Below are positions 1-8,556 of a stretch of 64,000 nucleotides of DNA, piece by piece; within the stretch, counting starts at the first letter, position 1, and each line of letters opens with the position of its first letter. Made by a program: the position numbers and the translations under genes. Origin of the DNA: Candidatus Poribacteria bacterium (GTDB lineage Bacteria; Poribacteria; WGA-4E; WGA-3G); the NCBI GenBank assembly GCA_028820845.1, contig JAPPII010000067.1, forward strand, positions 57,566 through 121,565, written 5' to 3'. The notes under the pieces are model-generated. The model made no database searches. It saw only the letters and a program-made list of their open reading frames with translations, and had not been told where the DNA came from.

Positions 1-181
1 GCCACGTAATCAGATATCCGACAGGATAACCATGGTAAAGGGAATCAATAAAATTACGGACTTTGTTTGCAGACCAGACGAAAGGTCTCTGGATTTCGGG
101 GATAACTATATCCTCAGTCTTAATCCAATTCAATAATGTATCAACAGTATATTGGTGTAACGAGTAACAAGAGTTTGACAT
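1..181 (-). CDS. DUF262 (GmrSD N-terminal-like) protein, 5' part only
   Basis: Read on the minus strand from an ATG at 181 with a Shine-Dalgarno-like AAAGGA just upstream; it stays open for 60 codons and leaves the window at base 1, so only the N-terminus is visible. The protein begins [20 protein letters not shown] and then shows [11 protein letters not shown] and [12 protein letters not shown]. These are the hallmark blocks of the DUF262 fold found in GmrS/GmrD-type modification-dependent restriction enzymes and many other ParB-like nuclease-fold proteins. The QRPFVW block is the family's most conserved segment. It lies 50 bp downstream of the TPR gene on the same strand, so it may share that operon. 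The catalytic DGQQR-type motif and any DUF1524 HNH domain would lie outside the window, so restriction activity is inference only. Confidence 0.82.
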   Translation of the reverse strand, partial: MSNSCYSLHQYTVDTLLNWIKTEDIVIPEIQRPFVWSANKVRNFIDSLYHGYPVGYLITW

Positions 182-231
182 TCACTTTCCTTTACGAGTT
201 AAAATTATGTATAGACGTTTCGGCTCAAAAG

Positions 232-879
232 TTAGCACTTGTTATAATCTTGAACAGCCAGTTCAAATTCGCCCAGGTGAGAGTAAGTTCGGGCGCGTTT
301 CGCATAAACCTTTGTAAACGTCGGAATGAGCTCTACAGCTTTATTGAAGTCTTCAAGGGCCCTGTCATATTCGCCTTTTTTCAGGTAGACAGTACCGCGA
401 TCGAAGTAAACCTCGGCATAATCGGGTCGGAGTTCTACTTCCATGCTATATCCCTCAATGGCTTTGTCATATTCACCTTTTTCACGATAAAGATCCGCGC
501 GATAACCGTGCGCGTCGGCATGTTCAGAGTCAAACTTTATAGCCATGCCAAAGTCTGTAATAGCTTTGTTACGCGCATCGTACTCTGTGTAAACTTTACC
601 GCGACTGTAGTAGGCTTCAGCATAATCAGGTTTGATCTCTATTGCTTTGGTATAATCTACGATGGCTTTCTCAAAATCAAGTTCATCACAATAAGCATTG
701 CCGCGATTGTGGTAGGCTTCAAAATGATCAGGATCGCGCTTTATGGTCTCACTAAACGCTGCGATGGCTCTGTCGTATTCGCATTTTTTGTAGTAAGCCA
801 TGCCAAGATTGTAATATGTTTTGGCATCATTGGGCTTGTGTGTTATTATTTTTTTGCATTCCGGCACTGGTAAATCCAA
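232..879 (-). CDS. TPR-repeat protein
   Basis: 215 residues made almost entirely of tetratricopeptide repeats. About six 34-residue units are visible, each with the W/L-G-Y-A-F-A-P pattern, for example YYNLGMAYYKKCEYDRAIAA near residue 22 and YFDRGTVYLKKGEYDRALED near 157. No signal peptide or membrane segment is visible, so it is probably a cytoplasmic scaffold for protein contacts. The only start that keeps the first repeat whole is TTG at 879; the frame is closed by a TAA shortly upstream, which is the stop of the gene before it, and the next ATG would cut into repeat one. It sits between the PIN/antitoxin-like pair and a DUF262 gene, all on the minus strand. The partner protein is unknown. 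Confidence 0.85.
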   Translation of the reverse strand: MDLPVPECKKIITHKPNDAKTYYNLGMAYYKKCEYDRAIAAFSETIKRDPDHFEAYHNRGNAYCDELDFEKAIVDYTKAIEIKPDYAEAYYSRGKVYTEYDARNKAITDFGMAIKFDSEHADAHGYRADLYREKGEYDKAIEGYSMEVELRPDYAEVYFDRGTVYLKKGEYDRALEDFNKAVELIPTFTKVYAKRARTYSHLGEFELAVQDYNKC

Positions 880-897
880 CTTACATGGGTGCTCTTG

Positions 898-1365
898 TTA
901 ATCCTGTGTTTCGGCTGCGGGTATCCGCTTTGGAGGTATCACATTCAGGTTGTTATCGGGTACCGGCGGTTGATCGGCGGGTTGAACATCGCTGAGGCGT
1001 TTGAAATGCTGTTGGAAAAATCTGACATATCCATAGGCATCAAATTTGTCTATAAGAATTTTAAGCCCAACCTCGTAGATTTCGATATCGGTGAGTTCTA
1101 ATAAGCCCTTACGCCACTTAGCAACCCTCTCGGCTTTGATACGTTCTTCTTTCTTTTCTTCTGCTTCTCTCTGCCGGATACGCGCAACAATCGTGTCAAT
1201 ATCTGGTTCATCGTCTAACCACTTATGCCGCTCAACAGAATAATCATACTCGTTCGGTTTACACTGACGGAGGAACTGATCTGTATGCGCAGATCCTAAT
1301 TGTGCCGTTAGCTCTGCAATAGCCGCTTCGTAAATCTCAAGATCCGTCATCTCTAAAACGTTCAT
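898..1365 (-). CDS. Probable antitoxin partner of the PIN protein, with a duplicated module
   Basis: 155 residues. The ATG at 1365 follows the PIN gene stop by one base, with GAGGTGG as ribosome site inside the end of that gene; a longer frame from 1458 would overlap the PIN gene by about 90 bp and is rejected. The protein contains the same module twice: ALTDLEIYE-like start, a hydrophobic helix and a Y/F-x-R-F-x-Q-Q/R core (residues ~5-60, then ~95-135), joined by a charged coiled-coil-like stretch (EAEEKKEERIKAERVAKW). From memory, single copies of this module (…LGxxGxxRFLQQ…DYTxxRHQWL…) occur next to PIN genes in cyanobacteria; ERHKWLDD here matches the RHQWL block. Its role as antitoxin is inferred from that pairing. 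The C-terminal tail is proline-rich. Confidence 0.62.
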   Translation of the reverse strand: MNVLEMTDLEIYEAAIAELTAQLGSAHTDQFLRQCKPNEYDYSVERHKWLDDEPDIDTIVARIRQREAEEKKEERIKAERVAKWRKGLLELTDIEIYEVGLKILIDKFDAYGYVRFFQQHFKRLSDVQPADQPPVPDNNLNVIPPKRIPAAETQD

Positions 1366-1366
1366 C

Positions 1367-1828
1367 TTAATCCACCTCTTGTAACCATGTATACGGGTTT
1401 TCAACTCGGACGTGAAGTTGTGTATAATAGCGTTGTGCTCTTCTGAGTAACCTGTCATCAGTTGTTAGAAAAATATCCACCTTGTCACTCTCAGCACATG
1501 CAATATGCAAAGCATCTCTACGCTTGAATCCTAGTAACTCAAGTTGTTTGCCTCTTAATTTTTCGTTTGCCTGAGTGTAAATCGTCTTATGCGCACGAGT
1601 TAGCAGACCTTTCATTTCAAGGCGTTTTCTCAGATCCGGAGTTTGATTAACCTCATTTGTCAAAACATCGCTGGAGATCCAAACCCAATCACCTCTACGA
1701 ATATAAGTGAGGGTCCGCCCTATAGCCCCAGCTTCTTGAATAATCCGTTCCTGCGTAGGCGGATCGAAAAGCCGACTGAGACAACATGTATCAAGATAAA
1801 TTTTCCAGAACTGCAAATCGGTCTGCAC
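1367..1828 (-). CDS. PIN-domain ribonuclease, VapC-like toxin
   Basis: 153-residue PIN-domain protein. The four acidic metal-binding positions can be seen: D13 in IYLDTCCLSRLFD, E59 in LTNEV, D105 in RRDALHIA and D124 in FLTTDDRLL. The DALHIA and TTDD blocks are typical of VapC-type endoribonucleases that cleave RNA. The start is GTG at 1828; the frame opens only about ten codons further upstream and offers no ATG. A strong sigma-70-like promoter lies about 70-100 bp upstream. Unlike classical vapBC, the toxin-like gene comes first and the presumed antitoxin second. The target RNA cannot be told from sequence. Confidence 0.83.
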   Translation of the reverse strand: MQTDLQFWKIYLDTCCLSRLFDPPTQERIIQEAGAIGRTLTYIRRGDWVWISSDVLTNEVNQTPDLRKRLEMKGLLTRAHKTIYTQANEKLRGKQLELLGFKRRDALHIACAESDKVDIFLTTDDRLLRRAQRYYTQLHVRVENPYTWLQEVD

Positions 1829-1899
1829 ACGTATATCCAGACTTTGCTTAATAATTTTCTATAGTAACGTGAGTTCGATAATCGGTAACAGCTGCGATA

Positions 1900-1929
1900 A
1901 TTATAGCATAACACCTGTCCAAATATCAA
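1900..1929 (-). promoter_or_regulatory. Sigma-70-type promoter for the PIN/antitoxin/TPR block
   Basis: Minus strand: -35 TTGATA at 1929-1924 and -10 TATAAT at 1905-1900 with an 18-bp spacer. Transcription would start near 1893 and read into the PIN gene. Confidence 0.6.
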
Positions 1930-2066
1930 ACGCTTTTGATATAGAATTAAAAAAACACGAACCTTTTCTGGATAGAATTGACTAAAAAAGCAAAAGCAAA
2001 ATGGAACGCCCTTGATGAAAATAAATGGGCATTCACAAAATTAAAAAACTCATAGGAGATAGAAAA

Positions 2067-2561
2067 ATGAAACGGAAATGGTTCGCACTCAGCGCAATCG
2101 CAGTCATCGCGATGGTCGGCATGTTTGTTTTGGAAAACATAGCAGCAGCACATCAACCTGCTCGGAACAGACGGGAATCTCGTAATGTAAATCGTGATAG
2201 GATGGCAAGGACGGTAAATCCTGTGTCCGCATTGCACCAGTCTTGGATCGCTCTGACCTTCGGTGTGAAAGTGGATGATGAAACGTTGGCTAAGGCACGT
2301 CCAATCTATCTGGAGACCCGCGAGAAACTTCAAACACAAATTAACAAAGCACGTAAAGCGGATACCAATCGCGAGACTGTGAGAAAAATACGCGAAACCG
2401 TCAAAGAAACAAACGCAAAACTTAACGCAGGTCTTAAGGAAATTTTGACGGAAGATCAGATGACGAAATTGACGGAGTTGACACAGAAACGACGGACGGA
2501 AACACGGCGGCGTGGTGATCAGTCCCGACGGAACCAGAGGGAATCCCGTAGATCCCGTTAA
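2067..2561 (+). CDS. Small secreted arginine-rich protein, unknown function
   Basis: 164 residues from the ATG at 2067, which has AGGAG six to ten bases upstream; an in-frame ATG at 2025 lacks such a site. The N-terminus is a classical signal peptide (MKRKWFALSAIAVIAMVGMFV… ending near AAA, ~residue 31). The mature part is very basic and helical, with many Arg pairs at both ends (NRRESRNVNRDRMAR, and RRTETRRRGDQSRRN near the C-terminus). Its middle, ~75-140, resembles the helical LTDEQ-type pattern of Spy/CpxP-like periplasmic proteins (LKEILTEDQMTKLTELTQKR), but I cannot place it firmly in that family. It is a single-gene unit closed by a good terminator. Function unknown. Confidence 0.75.
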   Translation: MKRKWFALSAIAVIAMVGMFVLENIAAAHQPARNRRESRNVNRDRMARTVNPVSALHQSWIALTFGVKVDDETLAKARPIYLETREKLQTQINKARKADTNRETVRKIRETVKETNAKLNAGLKEILTEDQMTKLTELTQKRRTETRRRGDQSRRNQRESRRSR

Positions 2562-2581
2562 GATATACCTACAATGAAATT

Positions 2582-2613
2582 GAGTCGGGTGCATACGCCC
2601 GGCTCTTTTTTTT
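2582..2613 (+). terminator. Rho-independent terminator
   Basis: GAGTCGGG and CCCGGCTC arms (one mismatch at the loop side) close a loop and are followed by eight T residues, 20 bp after the stop of the Arg-rich secreted protein gene. Confidence 0.85.
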
Positions 2614-2669
2614 ACGGTCAGCGGTCAGAAGAGGTTAATGAGGTTTAATAAAATAATTCGATAATTGAC

Positions 2670-2733
2670 GGGCAATGAATTGCCCTACTACAAACAGGAG
2701 ACTGGTTCGTAGTAACGCGATTTATCGCACGTT
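2670..2733. repeat. Two short palindromic repeats
   Basis: GGGCAAT/ATTGCCC with a CTAC tail (2670-2691), then GTAACGCGAT/ATCGCACGTTA (2712-2733). Both follow the architecture of the palindrome family seen across the window: a perfect or near-perfect stem of variable sequence, usually with a CTAC/GTAG flank. Confidence 0.6.
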
Positions 2734-2792
2734 AAGAAATTACCTGATTAAATTCCTAAACTTTATCAAACCTCGCCTACTATGGTTGGAGA

Positions 2793-4280
2793 CTATGCCC
2801 AGCGTTCAACAACGACCTTCTTTTGGGTGAAGAAGTCTACGGCATCCCAACTCTGACCGTGGAGGTCGCCGAAGAAACTGTCTTTCCAGCCGCTGAAGGG
2901 GAAGAATGCCATCGGGGCAGCGACACCGATGTTAATGCCGATGTTTCCGATCTCTGCCTCATAACGGAACTTGCGGGCGGATGCGCCGCTACTTGTAAAG
3001 AGACATGCCATATTCCCGTAACGTCCATCGTTGACGAGTGCGATCGCATCGTCAATCGTCTCAACGTGGATAAGTCCGAGAACAGGTCCGAAGATTTCAG
3101 TGCCGGCAATATCGCCCTTCGGATCGAGGTTACTGAGAACCGTTGGACGGATGAAGTTTCCATTTTCGCCCCCGGGGATACTCGGATACCTACCATCAAC
3201 AAGAAGCCGCGCACCTTCATCAGCACCCGCTTGAATCAACCCCTCAATTCGGGTCTTGCTTTCGGTGGTGATGACGGGTCCCATCTCGGTTCCGTCTTCC
3301 AATCCGTTCCCGACGACGCGGTCAGTGGCGGTGTCAGCGATGGCTTCTGTGAACCAACCCTGTGCGTCACCAACGGTGAAGGCAAGGGAGGCGGCAAGAC
3401 AGCGCTGCCCAGCACACCCAAACGCACTCTCCGTCGCGGCGTTAACCGTGAATTGCGGATCGGCATCGGGAAGAATGATGAGCGGATTTTTCGCACCGCC
3501 TTGGCACTGGACGCGCTTTCCGTTTGCCGCGGCTTTCGCATAGATGGCTTTCGCCGTTGCGGTCGCACCGACGAAACTAACCGCACGAACATCGGGATGC
3601 GTTAAGATAGCATCTACAGTGTCCCTACCGCCATTGACCAGATTAACAACGCCTTTCGGGAGTCCCGTCTGCTCCAAGAGTTGGAACACCTTTTGCATGG
3701 TGACGGGTACTTTCTCAGAGGGTTTGACGATGTAGGTATTCCCACAAGCGATGGCATACGGTAGAAACCAGAAGGTAATCATCCCCGGAAAGTTGAAAGG
3801 TGCGATGGCAGCACAAACCCCGACAGGTTGGCGGATCATGAATTCATCAATGCCGGTTGCGATGTCCTCAAGATTCGTGCCTTGCATGAGCGTGGGGATA
3901 CCACAGGCGACCTCGACGTTCTCAATGGCGCGCCGCATTTCGCCTTTTGCCTCATCAAGCGTTTTGCCACACTCAAGCGTAATGGTTCTCGCGATGTCGT
4001 CTAAGTTGTCCTCTAAGAGATTTTTCAACTTGAACAAATATTGAACACGTTCGACGGGGGGTGTCCGCCGCCAGTCTTGGAGTGCAGTGGCAGCAGCAGT
4101 GGCGGCTTCATGGACCTCTTCAGCCTGCGAAAGCGGGACTTGTGTGAGGACTTCCCCATTCGCTGGATTCGTAACGTCCAGTAATTCATCTGTCGTGGAC
4201 TGCTGCCATCTGTTGTCAACGTAGTTCAGCAGTGGCGTTTGGACATCGGATAAGGCTTGCGGCGGATTGGCTTCAGGCAT
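2793..4280 (-). CDS. mmsA: CoA-acylating methylmalonate-semialdehyde dehydrogenase
   Basis: 495 residues, normal length for the family. It oxidises methylmalonate (or malonate) semialdehyde to propionyl-CoA (acetyl-CoA) with NAD+ and CoA, in valine and inositol breakdown. Seen: substrate/NAD block PFNFPG (161-166), QGGAKN (260-265) and the catalytic cysteine C294 in GCAGQRCLA. The usual general-base glutamate of aldehyde dehydrogenases is replaced by the GAKN sequence, as expected for the CoA-dependent subgroup. The C-terminus ([20 protein letters not shown]) is also typical of MMSDH. The start is the ATG at 4280 with AAGGAG upstream; a longer frame from 4319 would run into the upstream gene. 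It follows the S41 protease gene by 19 bp on the same strand, probably in one operon, although no functional link is obvious. Confidence 0.93.
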   Translation of the reverse strand: MPEANPPQALSDVQTPLLNYVDNRWQQSTTDELLDVTNPANGEVLTQVPLSQAEEVHEAATAAATALQDWRRTPPVERVQYLFKLKNLLEDNLDDIARTITLECGKTLDEAKGEMRRAIENVEVACGIPTLMQGTNLEDIATGIDEFMIRQPVGVCAAIAPFNFPGMITFWFLPYAIACGNTYIVKPSEKVPVTMQKVFQLLEQTGLPKGVVNLVNGGRDTVDAILTHPDVRAVSFVGATATAKAIYAKAAANGKRVQCQGGAKNPLIILPDADPQFTVNAATESAFGCAGQRCLAASLAFTVGDAQGWFTEAIADTATDRVVGNGLEDGTEMGPVITTESKTRIEGLIQAGADEGARLLVDGRYPSIPGGENGNFIRPTVLSNLDPKGDIAGTEIFGPVLGLIHVETIDDAIALVNDGRYGNMACLFTSSGASARKFRYEAEIGNIGINIGVAAPMAFFPFSGWKDSFFGDLHGQSWDAVDFFTQKKVVVERWA

Positions 4281-4299
4281 GGGGTTTTCTCCTTTAGTT

Positions 4300-5727
4300 C
4301 TACTTTGCGAAAAGTTCAAGGACTTTTAATTGCTCCATAGCAGCGACGATTTGTGGGTCATGTTCCAGTTCGTCCTGAGAGGTTTCCGTAATCTGTGCCA
4401 GCGCGTATTTAATGCCGACATCGCTCAGCACAATCTGCTCCTCAACGAGTGCATCCGACAGACGTTGGTAACTCCGTCGGAGTTTTGCTGCCTGTCTATC
4501 ATCACGGGAGGCATGAAAGGCAACATTGAGTTGGCTCAAGACATCATCGCCGTTTTCCTCTACAAAGGTTTTGAGTTTTTCGTGATTACGGAGTTTCACA
4601 TGCATCTGCTGCTCGGAACGACTAAACCATGGGGATTCAACATCGGGCATGATGCCGATTTTGTCAATATCGACACCGTTGGGTGTATAGTAGCGTGCGA
4701 CGGTTAATTTGACGGCAGCCTTTGTACCTCTCAGCGGAAACACACGCTGGACAGATGCTTTCCCGAATGTCTTAGCACCCATGACGAGTCCGCGCCCATG
4801 GTCCTTGATGGCACCCGCGACGATTTCTGAGGCACTTGCACTCCCGCCATTAACGAGGACAATTAATGGAAATTCCTCCCTTTTCTCACCTTTCGCCACA
4901 AAATCCTCACGCGTCTCAACCCCTTTACTGTAAACAACGAGTTGACCGGGCCTCAGAAAATCACTGGCGATATCAACAGCTGAAGAGAGTAACCCACCCG
5001 GGTTCAGACGGAGATCGAGAACAACGCCTCGGATACCCTGTTCCTTGAAATCAACAAATGCTTTATCTACGTCATAAGCCGTGGTCTGAAGGAATTGATT
5101 GATTTTGATGTAACCAACCTTATCACCAATAATGTCTGTTTCCACGCTCGGAATCCGGATCACCTCACGCGTGACGGTAACCTCAATGGGTACCCCCTCG
5201 TTTTCACGGATGATTGTGATAGAAACCGGTGTTCCGGGTTCACCCCGTAACTGCTCAACAGCCTCGTTCAAGGACATGAGTGCCGTCGATTCACCCTCAA
5301 TATGGCTGATGACATCGCCGTTTTGGACACCCGCGAGTGCTGCCGGGCGATCCTTAAAAGGGGTAATCACAGTGAGCATATCCTCCCGCATACCGATCGT
5401 CATGCCGAGTCCGCCGTAATTGCCGCGGTTGTCGGTCTGAAATTTGGTATAGTCTGGAATAAATTGGCTGTACGGGTCCAACTTGCGAAGCATGCCGTTG
5501 ATGGCACCCTCCATGAGTTCTTTGGTGTCCGGGGTGTCGAGATGCGACTGTTGGACATACGCCAATATCTGTGAGAAAAGTGCAAGGTTTTCGACGAGTT
5601 TCTCGTCTTCATCTGAGCTCCAACCGAGTGGCAGCATGGCACAGATAAGGTATATAGATAACAAGATGCGAAAACAGTTTTTTGTCGTAGCTTGTGGGTT
5701 TTGAAAAGGTATTATCAAATGTTTCAT
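4300..5727 (-). CDS. S41 family carboxyl-terminal processing protease (CtpA-like)
   Basis: 475 residues. Domains in order: signal peptide or membrane anchor (~18-35, [14 protein letters not shown]), N-terminal helical region, PDZ domain (~103-195, with YGGLGMTIG as carboxylate-binding loop) and the S41 protease core. The Ser-Lys dyad is visible: S298 in [15 protein letters not shown] and K323 in TFGKASVQ, spaced 25 residues apart as in the family. Such proteases act in the periplasm on the C-termini of envelope proteins. The ATG at 5727 has GGAGGA upstream; the frame is open to 5835 but the extra part has no ribosome site. The region after the core (~360-475) is a helical tail that may cap or regulate the active site. 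Confidence 0.93.
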   Translation of the reverse strand: MKHLIIPFQNPQATTKNCFRILLSIYLICAMLPLGWSSDEDEKLVENLALFSQILAYVQQSHLDTPDTKELMEGAINGMLRKLDPYSQFIPDYTKFQTDNRGNYGGLGMTIGMREDMLTVITPFKDRPAALAGVQNGDVISHIEGESTALMSLNEAVEQLRGEPGTPVSITIIRENEGVPIEVTVTREVIRIPSVETDIIGDKVGYIKINQFLQTTAYDVDKAFVDFKEQGIRGVVLDLRLNPGGLLSSAVDIASDFLRPGQLVVYSKGVETREDFVAKGEKREEFPLIVLVNGGSASASEIVAGAIKDHGRGLVMGAKTFGKASVQRVFPLRGTKAAVKLTVARYYTPNGVDIDKIGIMPDVESPWFSRSEQQMHVKLRNHEKLKTFVEENGDDVLSQLNVAFHASRDDRQAAKLRRSYQRLSDALVEEQIVLSDVGIKYALAQITETSQDELEHDPQIVAAMEQLKVLELFAK

Positions 5728-5790
5728 GTTTTGTTTCCTCCGATAGGCATCAGTTTTAATTTTAGTGGAACCCATAATCAACTTTACAGT

Positions 5791-5812
5791 GGCGAGGTTA
5801 GGAAACCTCGCC
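5791..5812. repeat. Palindromic repeat, GGCGAGGTT word
   Basis: GGCGAGGTT and AACCTCGCC arms around a short AGGA-type loop. The same word recurs at 10836-10860 and 14423-14442. Confidence 0.8.
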
Positions 5813-5841
5813 AGCAGGAGTATATTTTCACACACAGGATC

Positions 5842-5865
5842 GGTGCGGTTAGAAACCGCACCTAC
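5842..5865. repeat. Palindromic repeat, GGTGCGGTT word with CTAC tail
   Basis: GGTGCGGTT and AACCGCACC arms with an AGA loop and a CTAC tail. The same word recurs at 8051-8074 and 14317-14340, and truncated at 14558. Confidence 0.85.
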
Positions 5866-5883
5866 AGTTGAAGTACATAATTC

Positions 5884-6363
5884 CTAATAAAAATAGTTGC
5901 GTAGCCTTTTGATACTCGGAATACGAAAAGCGATAAAGGCAGCAACAGCACCGTAAAGCAGATCGATGCGACTCATGCGTGACTGCATCAACTCCCAGAC
6001 AGACTGCCCTTTAAACAGGGTTGTAGCGATGGGCATCGCTTGTTCTAATGATATATTATTCTCTTGTTGGAGCTGCGCTGCGATTTGCGCGACTGCGTTC
6101 CACTGGACATCAAGATACTTCCCGATAAAGATACCGAGTATCGCGAAAAGTGCGGCAGCAGCACTGACCACACGCCACATCGTTTTTGCATCGCGCGCGA
6201 GGCTCCGGCTACTCGTGAAAAGTATGCCGAGTCCAGTGAGCACCCCAATACCGATAGCAACAAAACCAGCTGTGCGTCCAGTCCATTGGATATACTTTGC
6301 CCACAGCACGCCACCTATCGCTGCGCCGAGCAGTCCACCAAACGGTGCAGTTACAGCATTCAT
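5884..6363 (-). CDS. Small polytopic membrane protein, unknown function
   Basis: 159 residues starting at an ATG at 6363 that overlaps the gatA stop by the 4-base ATGA sequence, so it is probably translated by coupling to gatA. Hydrophobic segments lie at ~5-25, 31-52, 65-85 and ~135-150, the first rich in glycine ([14 protein letters not shown]). Between the third and fourth is a soluble helical stretch (~88-130, [19 protein letters not shown]). The C-terminus is basic ([10 protein letters not shown]), suggesting a cytoplasmic end. A longer frame from 6576 runs antiparallel-like through gatA codons and is rejected. I do not recognise the family, and nothing links it functionally to transamidation. 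Confidence 0.7.
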   Translation of the reverse strand: MNAVTAPFGGLLGAAIGGVLWAKYIQWTGRTAGFVAIGIGVLTGLGILFTSSRSLARDAKTMWRVVSAAAALFAILGIFIGKYLDVQWNAVAQIAAQLQQENNISLEQAMPIATTLFKGQSVWELMQSRMSRIDLLYGAVAAFIAFRIPSIKRLRNYFY

Positions 6364-7841
6364 GATGAAACATCTCCATTCACACCCATCTGCGGTTTCT
6401 GCAGATGGTGATCCGTATTTTGCTCGAAGGTATAGGCAACCCGTAAAACTTTTTCTTCTGCGAAAGGCGCGCCGAGCAGTTGCAACCCGACAGGCAACCC
6501 GTCTTTCACCAACCCACACGGAACAGAGATACCGGGAAGTCCGGCATGGCTTGCGGGGGTCGTCATCACATCGCAAAGATACATTTGCAACGGATCTGCG
6601 GTTCGCTCGCCTATTTTAAAGGCAGGCGTCGGCGAGGTAGGCGTTGCGATAACATCAACCCGCTCAAACGCAGCATCAAAATCAGATTTGATGAGCGTCC
6701 GCGCTTTCTGTGCCTTTTTATAATAGGCATCCTGATACCCCGCACTCAGTGCAAAAGTACCGAGCATAATCCGACGTTTTACCTCCTCACCGAATCCTTT
6801 ACTGCGCGTCTTTTTATACATGTTAATCAGGTCTTCAGGGTTTTCCTGCCGATATCCGTAGCGTACACCGTCATACCGTGCAAGATTCGCACTGGCTTCG
6901 GCGGGTGCAATAATGTAGTACGTCGCGATGGCATACTCCGTGTGGGGCAAAGAGATCTCTTCAACCGTCGCCCCGAGTCGTTCAAGAACAGCAACAGCCG
7001 TCTGTATGCGGTCTGCGACTTCCGTATCTAACGCCGGTGTGAAATACTCTTTCGGTATGCCGATTTTCATACCTTCCACATCGTCGATGAGACCCTGTGT
7101 GAAATCAGGGACAGGCACATCAACAGAGGTTGCATCCATGGCATCGCTGCCACAGATAGCATTGAGCAGCAGTGCACAATCGGTAACATCTTTTGTAAAA
7201 GGACCAATCTGATCGAGTGAGGAGGCGAATGCGACCAAACCGTATCGGGAGACGCGTCCGTACGTCGGTTTCATACCGACGACCCCACAGAGCGCAGCGG
7301 GTTGGCGAATTGAACCGCCAGTGTCTGAACCAAGAGAACAGATAGCCGTATCCGCCGCGACCACTGCAGCAGACCCACCGCTGGAACCCCCAGGAATAGT
7401 GTCAAGGTCCCACGGATTGTGCGTAATCTGATACGCCGAGTTCTCGGTAGACGACCCCATCGCGAACTCGTCCATGTTTGTCTTACCGAGCATAACGACT
7501 CCTTGTTCGTGGAGTTTGGTCATGACGGTCGCGTCGTAAGGTGGAACGAAGGTTTCAAGGATTTTGGAGGCACATGTCGTGCGCACACCCTTGGTGCAGA
7601 TTACATCTTTAATGGCAATCGGGATGCCAGCCAAAGGCGGCATAGCGTCCCCGTTTTGAAACCTAACATCCGCAGTGTGCGCCTGTTCCAAGGCGATGTC
7701 CTTCGTAAGCGTTAGATAGCCTTTGACGTGAGGCTCAACAGCGTCAATACGGTCATAGACAGATTCTGCCAGTTGGACAGCGGTAATTTCCCGCGTCTTG
7801 AGTTTTTCATGTAGTGCGTGTGCCGTTAATTCGTAAAGCAT
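6360..7841 (-). CDS. gatA: Aspartyl/glutamyl-tRNA(Asn/Gln) amidotransferase subunit A
   Basis: 493 residues, usual length. GatA hydrolyses glutamine or asparagine and passes ammonia to GatB, which amidates misacylated Glu-tRNA(Gln) or Asp-tRNA(Asn). The amidase-signature Ser-cisSer-Lys triad is complete: K78 (IPIAIKDV), S153 (PGGSSGGS) and S177 ([11 protein letters not shown]). The start is taken as the ATG at 7841; a GTG eight codons upstream is also open and neither has a strong ribosome site. The gene is on the same strand as gatC but separated from it by 362 bp packed with repeats. No gatB is present in the window. Confidence 0.96.
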   Translation of the reverse strand: MLYELTAHALHEKLKTREITAVQLAESVYDRIDAVEPHVKGYLTLTKDIALEQAHTADVRFQNGDAMPPLAGIPIAIKDVICTKGVRTTCASKILETFVPPYDATVMTKLHEQGVVMLGKTNMDEFAMGSSTENSAYQITHNPWDLDTIPGGSSGGSAAVVAADTAICSLGSDTGGSIRQPAALCGVVGMKPTYGRVSRYGLVAFASSLDQIGPFTKDVTDCALLLNAICGSDAMDATSVDVPVPDFTQGLIDDVEGMKIGIPKEYFTPALDTEVADRIQTAVAVLERLGATVEEISLPHTEYAIATYYIIAPAEASANLARYDGVRYGYRQENPEDLINMYKKTRSKGFGEEVKRRIMLGTFALSAGYQDAYYKKAQKARTLIKSDFDAAFERVDVIATPTSPTPAFKIGERTADPLQMYLCDVMTTPASHAGLPGISVPCGLVKDGLPVGLQLLGAPFAEEKVLRVAYTFEQNTDHHLQKPQMGVNGDVSS

Positions 7842-7875
7842 TTTTAAACTATTTAATCTGTTCACCGTTCTGTAC

Positions 7876-7898
7876 GGGCTGGGGAACCCAGCCCCTAC
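7876..7898. repeat. Palindromic repeat, GGGCTGGG word
   Basis: GGGCTGGG and CCCAGCCC arms with CTAC tail. Confidence 0.8.
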
Positions 7899-7977
7899 GG
7901 TTTCACGGTGGTTTTCGGTGCGTTCTAACCTTCTTTGGATTTGACAAGGATTTTTAACAATGATTAACTCTCGGAAG

Positions 7978-8001
7978 GCGCAAACTAACAGTTTGCGCTA
8001 C
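7978..8001. repeat. Palindromic repeat, GCAAACT word
   Basis: GCGCAAACT and AGTTTGCGC-type arms around AAC, with CTAC tail. Close relatives of this word are at 13812, 16674, 16965, 18825, 18856, 20092 and 20125. Confidence 0.82.
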
Positions 8002-8050
8002 AAAAGCACACAAACTAAATGAAGTTTAAATAAATAATTCGGTAAGGTCC

Positions 8051-8074
8051 GGTGCGGTTACAAACCGCACCTAC
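8051..8074. repeat. Palindromic repeat, GGTGCGGTT word
   Basis: GGTGCGGTT and AACCGCACC arms with CTAC tail. Confidence 0.82.
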
Positions 8075-8177
8075 TGAGTTTGGGGAAAATTGGAATTACC
8101 GATTTAAATTCTTAATGTTCATACAGTTTGTGGTACAAAAGAGAGAATATTTATCAGAAACAGTATTATACCCAATC

Positions 8178-8204
8178 GCTAACAGCCAACAGCCAATAGC
8201 CATT
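8178..8204. repeat. Degenerate heptanucleotide tandem repeat
   Basis: Consecutive 7-mers GCTAACA, GCCAACA, GCCAATA, GCCATTT end at the gatC stop codon. Similar 7-base tracts lie at 10814, 14223 and 56434. Confidence 0.6.
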
Positions 8205-8539
8205 TAGTGGCTGCGATCAACGACTCTGGGGACTCCGAAATATCCTTCTTCAGGTTCAGGCGCGTTCGCAAGGACTTCCTTGCGTGGATACGACGGCTTG
8301 ACGACATCCGGCTTCGCGACATGAGCGGCTTCCGTTTGTGAGCCACCTATAATAACAACTTGGTGTGGATGAATGTGCGATGTTGGCGGCACATCATCTG
8401 TGTCAAGCTCGTTCAATTTCCCGATATAGTCAAGAATTCGGGCGAGCTGCTCGGTAAAATGTTCTGTCTCTTCGTCATTAAATTCGAGGCGTGCGAGATT
8501 TGCGACATGGCGTACGCCTTCGGTAGTAATGGTCGCCAT
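8204..8539 (-). CDS. gatC: Aspartyl/glutamyl-tRNA(Asn/Gln) amidotransferase subunit C
   Basis: 111 residues. GatC is the small belt-like subunit that stabilises the GatA-GatB complex. Seen: the N-terminal helix VRHVANLARLEF and the DYIGKLNELDTDDVPPTSHI block, which are the family signature, and the C-terminal EEGYFGVPRVV that normally threads into GatA (usual consensus F-x-V-P-K/R-V). The ATG at 8539 has AAGGAG upstream. It follows the helicase gene by only 17 bp, so it may be co-transcribed with it. The distance to gatA is large (362 bp), so coordinated expression of A and C would need read-through of several palindromes. Confidence 0.95.
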   Translation of the reverse strand: MATITTEGVRHVANLARLEFNDEETEHFTEQLARILDYIGKLNELDTDDVPPTSHIHPHQVVIIGGSQTEAAHVAKPDVVKPSYPRKEVLANAPEPEEGYFGVPRVVDRSH

Positions 8540-8556
8540 CGTTTTATTGCGTCTCC

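Larger units (their letters stand above)
7842..8203. other. Gene-free stretch with four repeats between gatC and gatA
   Basis: No gene seen. It holds a GGGCTGGG/CCCAGCCC palindrome with CTAC tail (7876-7898), a GCGCAAAC/GTTTGCGC palindrome with CTAC tail (7978-8001), a GGTGCGGTT/AACCGCACC palindrome with CTAC tail (8051-8074) and a heptanucleotide repeat tract (8178-8204). Confidence 0.75.

Noticed and set aside
136..873. Plus-strand open frame of 245 codons
   Set aside because: It is the mirror of the TPR gene; its repeated VFAFF-like pattern comes from reading TPR codons backwards.
1947..2594. Minus-strand open frame of 215 codons over the Arg-rich secreted gene
   Set aside because: The plus-strand gene has signal peptide, ribosome site and terminator; the minus frame has none and is rich in Phe/Cys as expected of a shadow.
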